In this document: positions 5,505 through 8,576 of the stretch, one piece after another | Layout: the number at the start of each line of letters is the position of its first letter | Numbering within the stretch: position 1 is the first letter of the stretch | DNA from: JASFRS01 sp050114795 | Lineage (GTDB): Bacteria > Pseudomonadota > Alphaproteobacteria > Sphingomonadales > CAKZYD01 | Reading direction: 5' to 3' | Assembly: GCA_050114795.1 (NCBI GenBank) | Contig: JASFRS010000101.1 | Location: 1 to 8,576, forward strand | Length of the DNA stretch: 8,576 nt | Notes under the pieces: model-generated | Seen by the model: only the letters and a program-made list of their open reading frames with translations | Told to the model about the DNA's origin: nothing | Database searches by the model: none | Made by a program: the position numbers and the translations under genes

Positions 5505-6540
5505 GCCCAATCGCCTTCCCGCCAGATTTTAGATGAATGTCACGCTGTGGATAAGGAATGGTAATATTATTTTCTTTAAACTTCTTCCAAATAGAGCGCA
5601 TGACGTCACTTTGCGGCTCATAACGCCCGGCGGTTACATCACCCACCCAGAAGAACAAAAGGAAATCAACAGAACTGTCTGAAAAGTTGCGGAGATAGCA
5701 AACTGGCGCCGGCTCATTAATACACCGCGGGTGCTCATTCGCCGCCTCCAGTATCAATTCCCGCGCCTTTTCAATATCGCTCTCATAAGACACGCCAATA
5801 AGAATTTCGACCCGCCCTTTTGAATTGGTAAACGTCCAATTAGTCACCCGGCTAGTGATGAAATCCTCATTAGGGATCATGATTTCCTTGCCATCAAAGG
5901 TCTCAACCAGAATATAACGCGCCCTCGTGTAGCGAATAAAACCGAATGTACCGTCGGACAATTCAATCAAATCATCAGCCTCAATGGATTTTTCAAATAA
6001 CAAAATGAGGCCGCTGATAAAATTCGACGCGATTTTTTGAAGCCCAAAACCAACACCAATACCCACGGCACCGCTGAAAATGGTCAAGGTCGTCAGGTCA
6101 ATGCCCAGAACATCCAAGCCAATGATAAAAGCGAGAAAATAAGCGACAATTTGCAGAGCCTTAATCATCAAAGCCCTATTAGCCGCACGAATATGCCGCA
6201 ATCTCTTTATCCGGCTTTCGCCAAAGTCAGACAGCAGCCCGGCCAGCCAAAATAAAGCAATGATAGTAATAGTGGCTTTGATAAGGACATAAGCTGAAAG
6301 TCTGAGGTCACCGACATAAAAGGACAAACGCTCTGAATCCAGAATGTCCTTCGCCTCTTGCAAATAATCCAAATAGCCGAGAGCAAAAAAGACAACAACA
6401 AGCGTTATGAGCAGCAGTGCTGCAATCCAGCTCCGAGGTTTGATCAACCCACGCCAAAATCGTTTCAAAACCCAACCCCCATTTGCCGCCACATCCTTCA
6501 TGGACGTTTTGACCAATTCAATTACCCCTTCATACCTCAT
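5491..6540 (-). CDS. MscS-family small-conductance mechanosensitive channel
   Basis: The protein opens when membrane tension rises after osmotic downshock. From the ATG at 6540 it has 349 residues. Hydrophobic helices occur at about 38-60, 83-104 and 124-143; the pore-lining TM3 follows with the signature GAVGIGVGFGLQKIASNFIS (157-176), then GLILLFEKSIEADDLIEL (177-194), the start of the beta domain that matches the MscS consensus. The cytoplasmic vestibule fills about 195-335, ending in the family's NNITIPYPQRDIHL (324-337). The start is uncertain: the frame stays open to a GTG at 6627 (378 residues) and beyond, without a ribosome site there, whereas ATG 6540 has GAGGGA just upstream at rather short spacing. 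It is the first gene of the probable operon with zntB and glpD. Confidence 0.9.
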   Translation of the reverse strand: MRYEGVIELVKTSMKDVAANGGWVLKRFWRGLIKPRSWIAALLLITLVVVFFALGYLDYLQEAKDILDSERLSFYVGDLRLSAYVLIKATITIIALFWLAGLLSDFGESRIKRLRHIRAANRALMIKALQIVAYFLAFIIGLDVLGIDLTTLTIFSGAVGIGVGFGLQKIASNFISGLILLFEKSIEADDLIELSDGTFGFIRYTRARYILVETFDGKEIMIPNEDFITSRVTNWTFTNSKGRVEILIGVSYESDIEKARELILEAANEHPRCINEPAPVCYLRNFSDSSVDFLLFFWVGDVTAGRYEPQSDVMRSIWKKFKENNITIPYPQRDIHLKSGGKAIGHDQG

Positions 6541-6663
6541 TTCCCTCAAAGCCGGTATATCCAATTGAAAAACGGAGATAAGTTCCGACAAATAGGCCAG
6601 GCGATATATAGCCAAACGCACAACCACAGTTTTAACTAGCCGAACAGCAGAATCGATCCCGTA

Positions 6664-6689
6664 GTTGATATATTTGAATCACAATCAAC
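6664..6689. promoter_or_regulatory. Dyad upstream of the mscS-zntB-glpD operon
   Basis: GTTGAT (6664-6669) and its exact complement ATCAAC (6684-6689) are separated by 14 bp, so the half-sites lie 20 bp apart, about two helical turns. It is 124-149 bp before the preferred mscS start. It may be an operator, but six-base arms in A+T-rich DNA arise often by chance. Confidence 0.25.
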
Positions 6690-6695
6690 AATTTG

Positions 6696-6711
6696 AAACT
6701 TGCAAACTTGC
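6696..6711. repeat. Tandem 8-bp repeat
   Basis: AAACTTGC occurs twice without a gap (6696-6703 and 6704-6711). It lies between the mscS start and the A+T-rich core. It could be a pair of binding half-sites or a simple slippage product; nothing else in the window repeats it. Confidence 0.6.
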
Positions 6712-7067
6712 CTCCCCTACGCGACTAAAATTCTCCTCACATATATATTTTTTCGCGTAATTACAGATAAAAATGCAATCTTAACAAGATAAATTGATCT
6801 AAAAAAAATACATTTAATCGTAGTAAAAGTGGATTTTATTTTGATATAACATTACAAAAGCAATCATTTTTAATGACAAATAATTTATTCTGATATATAA
6901 GTAACTTTTTCATTTCTTTAAAATATTTTCTATATACAGATTTAGATTTTTTTTATTTTATCTTATTAAGTTTCTATATTGTTTTCTATTTATTCTTGAA
7001 ACCGCACAATATCTCAAGATTTGATGCGTGCGGGCACCGCCTACGGTCCTTTAGAGGCCGCTTAGAC

Positions 7068-7087
7068 ACTTCCGATCACTTCTGATC
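7068..7087. repeat. Tandem 10-bp repeat before the metalloprotease gene
   Basis: ACTTCCGATC (7068-7077) is followed directly by ACTTCTGATC (7078-7087), one mismatch apart. The 10-bp period equals one DNA turn, so both copies face the same side. It ends four bases before the ribosome site AGGGGGA (7091-7097), hence it may act in the mRNA leader or as a protein site. Confidence 0.55.
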
Positions 7088-7102
7088 CTTAGGGGGAATA
7101 CT

Positions 7103-8576
7103 ATGAAGACTCAATTTGAAACCAGATCAACAAACACACCTCCGCTCCCAGACATGCTCCAAGCCCTCCAAGACACATACTTTGAGGACGAGTTTGCGGA
7201 AGATGGAGGTCTAGACCTGACAGCCGTCAATACCTCTGCGACACGCGCTTTACAACCAGGCAGGATACCCCTGCCCAGACTGCGTATGTTGCGGCATGGT
7301 TGTTATGTATTGCGGCTGACCCCACAAACATTAGGCCAATTTGTCCACTATGATGGCACTTTGCGTGTGGAGCGGCACAATTTCAGAGATGTGACGGCCA
7401 GCGGTGATTTATATGCTCACCGCTACACCTTCCCATTCCGCCGGGAACCGGAGCCGACACATACGAAAATCCCGATCTTTAAGCGGGCGAACTACCGGTA
7501 CTACATGCGTGTGACCCGCATGTTGGAAGGCATTACCTTTGGAAACAGCTTTGCCCTGGGCTACAGCTTGTATCGCTATAATCAAACGACCAAGACCTGG
7601 AGCCTTGATGGTAAATATACCGCACAAATGACTTGGAAGACCGCACCTTCAGGATATCCCAGCGGCACAGATTATTTGACCGGTGACATAAAAAACAGCA
7701 GTGGCACTGTTATTGGCACGCTGACCATGGCCCATGTTTCAAACTATCTGCGCAGGGCTATGATTGAAGTCGACCGTGTCCGCCAATCAGAATATCCTGA
7801 GGAAAGCGGATACAACGACAGTAATGACGACGACATCGACTGGCGCTATGTCTTTAAGAAAATCGGCTGGAAGCTCACCGTCGTAGAAAGCGATGTCAAT
7901 CTGCCTGAAGCCAGCGGCGAATCCTGGTCTACGGCGGAGATGCACAAACATATGCTGAAATGGAGAGACACAGCCGATCTCGATAGTGAATGGCGGTACC
8001 ATCTCCTGTGTATCAGGCGCATCGACGTCACAAGCCGCGGCATCATGTACGACAATGGTGGCACGGACTCAAATAACGTACCAAGGGAAGGTGCAGCCAT
8101 CGCAAGCCATTGGACCATTCCCAACACGAACCAATGGGGAAAAGTGAAAGGCAAGCGCTTCGGTTTGGCGGAAGCACCTTATTTCCGCACGGCCGTGCAT
8201 GAAGTCGGCCATGCTATGGGGCTCTACCATAATGCTGTGGACAATGGCTTTATGAACACGACCGGCGTTATTGCCGCAAGCGGAACAACATCGAACCCCT
8301 TCCCTGACAATGTCTTGTGGCGGTTCAATGCTGACGATGAAAAACGCTTGAAACATATGCCGGACGCATGGGTCCGACCTGGAATGGTGCCATTTGGCGC
8401 AAGCTATTCCACTGCCCCCATGTCGGTTGATGAAGAGGCTGCAGAACTGCCTGAAGCAACACTTGATGTCCGTGTTCCAAATGGCTTCGTGCCTATTGGT
8501 GCACCGGTCAGAGTTGATTTAAAACTCAGCAATATTTCTGAGCAAAACGCGCTTGCAGCCCCAACGGACCTTAGCC
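7103..8576 (+). CDS. Metzincin-type zinc metalloprotease (matrixin-like), C-terminus beyond the window
   Basis: The open frame from ATG 7103 continues for 491 residues without a stop to the window end, so the gene is partial at its 3' side. The start is supported by AGGGGGA five bases upstream. The catalytic motif HEVGHAMGLYH (366-376) has the three zinc His (366, 370, 376), the Glu base (367) and the metzincin Gly (373). Met384 in GFMNT follows the third His by eight residues, the same distance as the Met-turn of matrix metalloproteases. About 365 residues precede the active site, a length unlike a short propeptide: an acidic N-terminus, then an apparently beta-rich region (residues about 60-220) and an acidic patch near SNDDDIDW (235-242). 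After the protease, from about residue 445, comes a beta-strand-rich segment (ATLDVRVPNGFVPIGAPVRV) resembling an Ig-like domain. No signal peptide or N-terminal membrane segment is visible, so export, if any, needs another route. A substrate cannot be named. Confidence 0.85.
   Translation, partial: MKTQFETRSTNTPPLPDMLQALQDTYFEDEFAEDGGLDLTAVNTSATRALQPGRIPLPRLRMLRHGCYVLRLTPQTLGQFVHYDGTLRVERHNFRDVTASGDLYAHRYTFPFRREPEPTHTKIPIFKRANYRYYMRVTRMLEGITFGNSFALGYSLYRYNQTTKTWSLDGKYTAQMTWKTAPSGYPSGTDYLTGDIKNSSGTVIGTLTMAHVSNYLRRAMIEVDRVRQSEYPEESGYNDSNDDDIDWRYVFKKIGWKLTVVESDVNLPEASGESWSTAEMHKHMLKWRDTADLDSEWRYHLLCIRRIDVTSRGIMYDNGGTDSNNVPREGAAIASHWTIPNTNQWGKVKGKRFGLAEAPYFRTAVHEVGHAMGLYHNAVDNGFMNTTGVIAASGTTSNPFPDNVLWRFNADDEKRLKHMPDAWVRPGMVPFGASYSTAPMSVDEEAAELPEATLDVRVPNGFVPIGAPVRVDLKLSNISEQNALAAPTDLS

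Larger units (their letters stand above)
6541..7102. other. Gene-free intergenic stretch with an A+T-rich core
   Basis: No supported gene lies here. Nearest the mscS start are the dyad GTTGAT/ATCAAC (6664-6669 and 6684-6689) and a tandem 8-mer AAACTTGC (6696-6711). From about 6720 to 7010 G+C falls to roughly 13-17% in the lines counted (6841-6960), with many A- and T-tracts. At about 7015 composition returns abruptly to normal. The leader of the metalloprotease then contains ACCG/CGGT (7035-7046 region) and the tandem ACTTCYGATC. A TTGAAA box at 6996-7001 could be a -35 element, but no convincing -10 follows. Confidence 0.7.

Noticed and set aside
6541..6627. GTG start giving a 378-residue MscS protein
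   Set aside because: No ribosome site precedes the GTG. It is not fully excluded, since the frame remains open and the start at 6540 has a rather close ribosome site.
7409..8356. Minus-strand frames of 71-102 codons over the metalloprotease gene
   Set aside because: They lie opposite a long open frame with a clear catalytic motif and ribosome site, and show no recognisable protein features.
1..8576. CRISPR array, insertion sequence, tRNA or attachment site
   Set aside because: No regularly spaced direct repeats, transposase or integrase motifs, tRNA cloverleaf or target-site duplications were seen on either strand.

Overview
The window looks like a chromosomal segment of an alphaproteobacterium. 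This is an inference from the protein style, moderate G+C in the coding parts (roughly half, by eye), TTGAC-type -35 boxes and the gene families present; I cannot name the order or genus. I see no insertion sequence, tRNA, rRNA, CRISPR array or integrase.

Layout, left to right. (1) Positions 1-890: the start of a TetR-family repressor gene (minus strand, cut by the window edge) stands divergently to a small AhpD-like/carboxymuconolactone decarboxylase-family gene. The 156-bp gap between them carries repeated TTGACC half-sites around a good promoter. A strong hairpin terminator at 861-890 closes the small enzyme gene. (2) Positions 889-1809, minus strand: a membrane protein that fuses a DUF2231 domain to a soluble SnoaL/NTF2-like domain through a His-rich linker. 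(3) Positions 1810-2441: no convincing protein gene. This stretch holds a minus-strand terminator, several hairpins, a purine-only tract and a TTGACA-type promoter pointing into it, so I propose a structured non-coding RNA of about 370 nt on the minus strand (low to moderate confidence). (4) Positions 2442-3050: a second TetR-family regulator, preceded by a perfect 10-bp inverted repeat that is probably its operator. (5) Positions 3010-6540, minus strand: a compact probable operon, MscS-type mechanosensitive channel, then a ZntB-type CorA-family transporter (overlapping it by 14 bp), then aerobic glycerol-3-phosphate dehydrogenase GlpD 32 bp further on. The end of glpD overlaps the end of the convergent TetR gene by 41 bp. 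(6) Positions 6541-7102: a gene-free stretch whose middle (about 6720-7010) is extremely A+T-rich. (7) Position 7103 to the end, plus strand: a large gene that runs off the window and encodes a metzincin-type zinc metalloprotease with the full HEVGHAMGLYH motif and a Met-turn at the matrixin spacing.

How the genes may work together. The two TetR genes are probably local repressors: the first of the neighbouring thiol-type (CxxC) enzyme, the second at least of itself. The mscS-zntB-glpD group joins turgor release, divalent-cation transport and entry of glycerol-3-phosphate into the respiratory chain, an association that could reflect osmotic adaptation or simple co-transcription. The metalloprotease with its A+T-rich leader looks like an accessory gene next to core metabolism. 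The parts most worth a second look are the metalloprotease, the putative RNA with a C-rich loop, and the DUF2231-SnoaL fusion.
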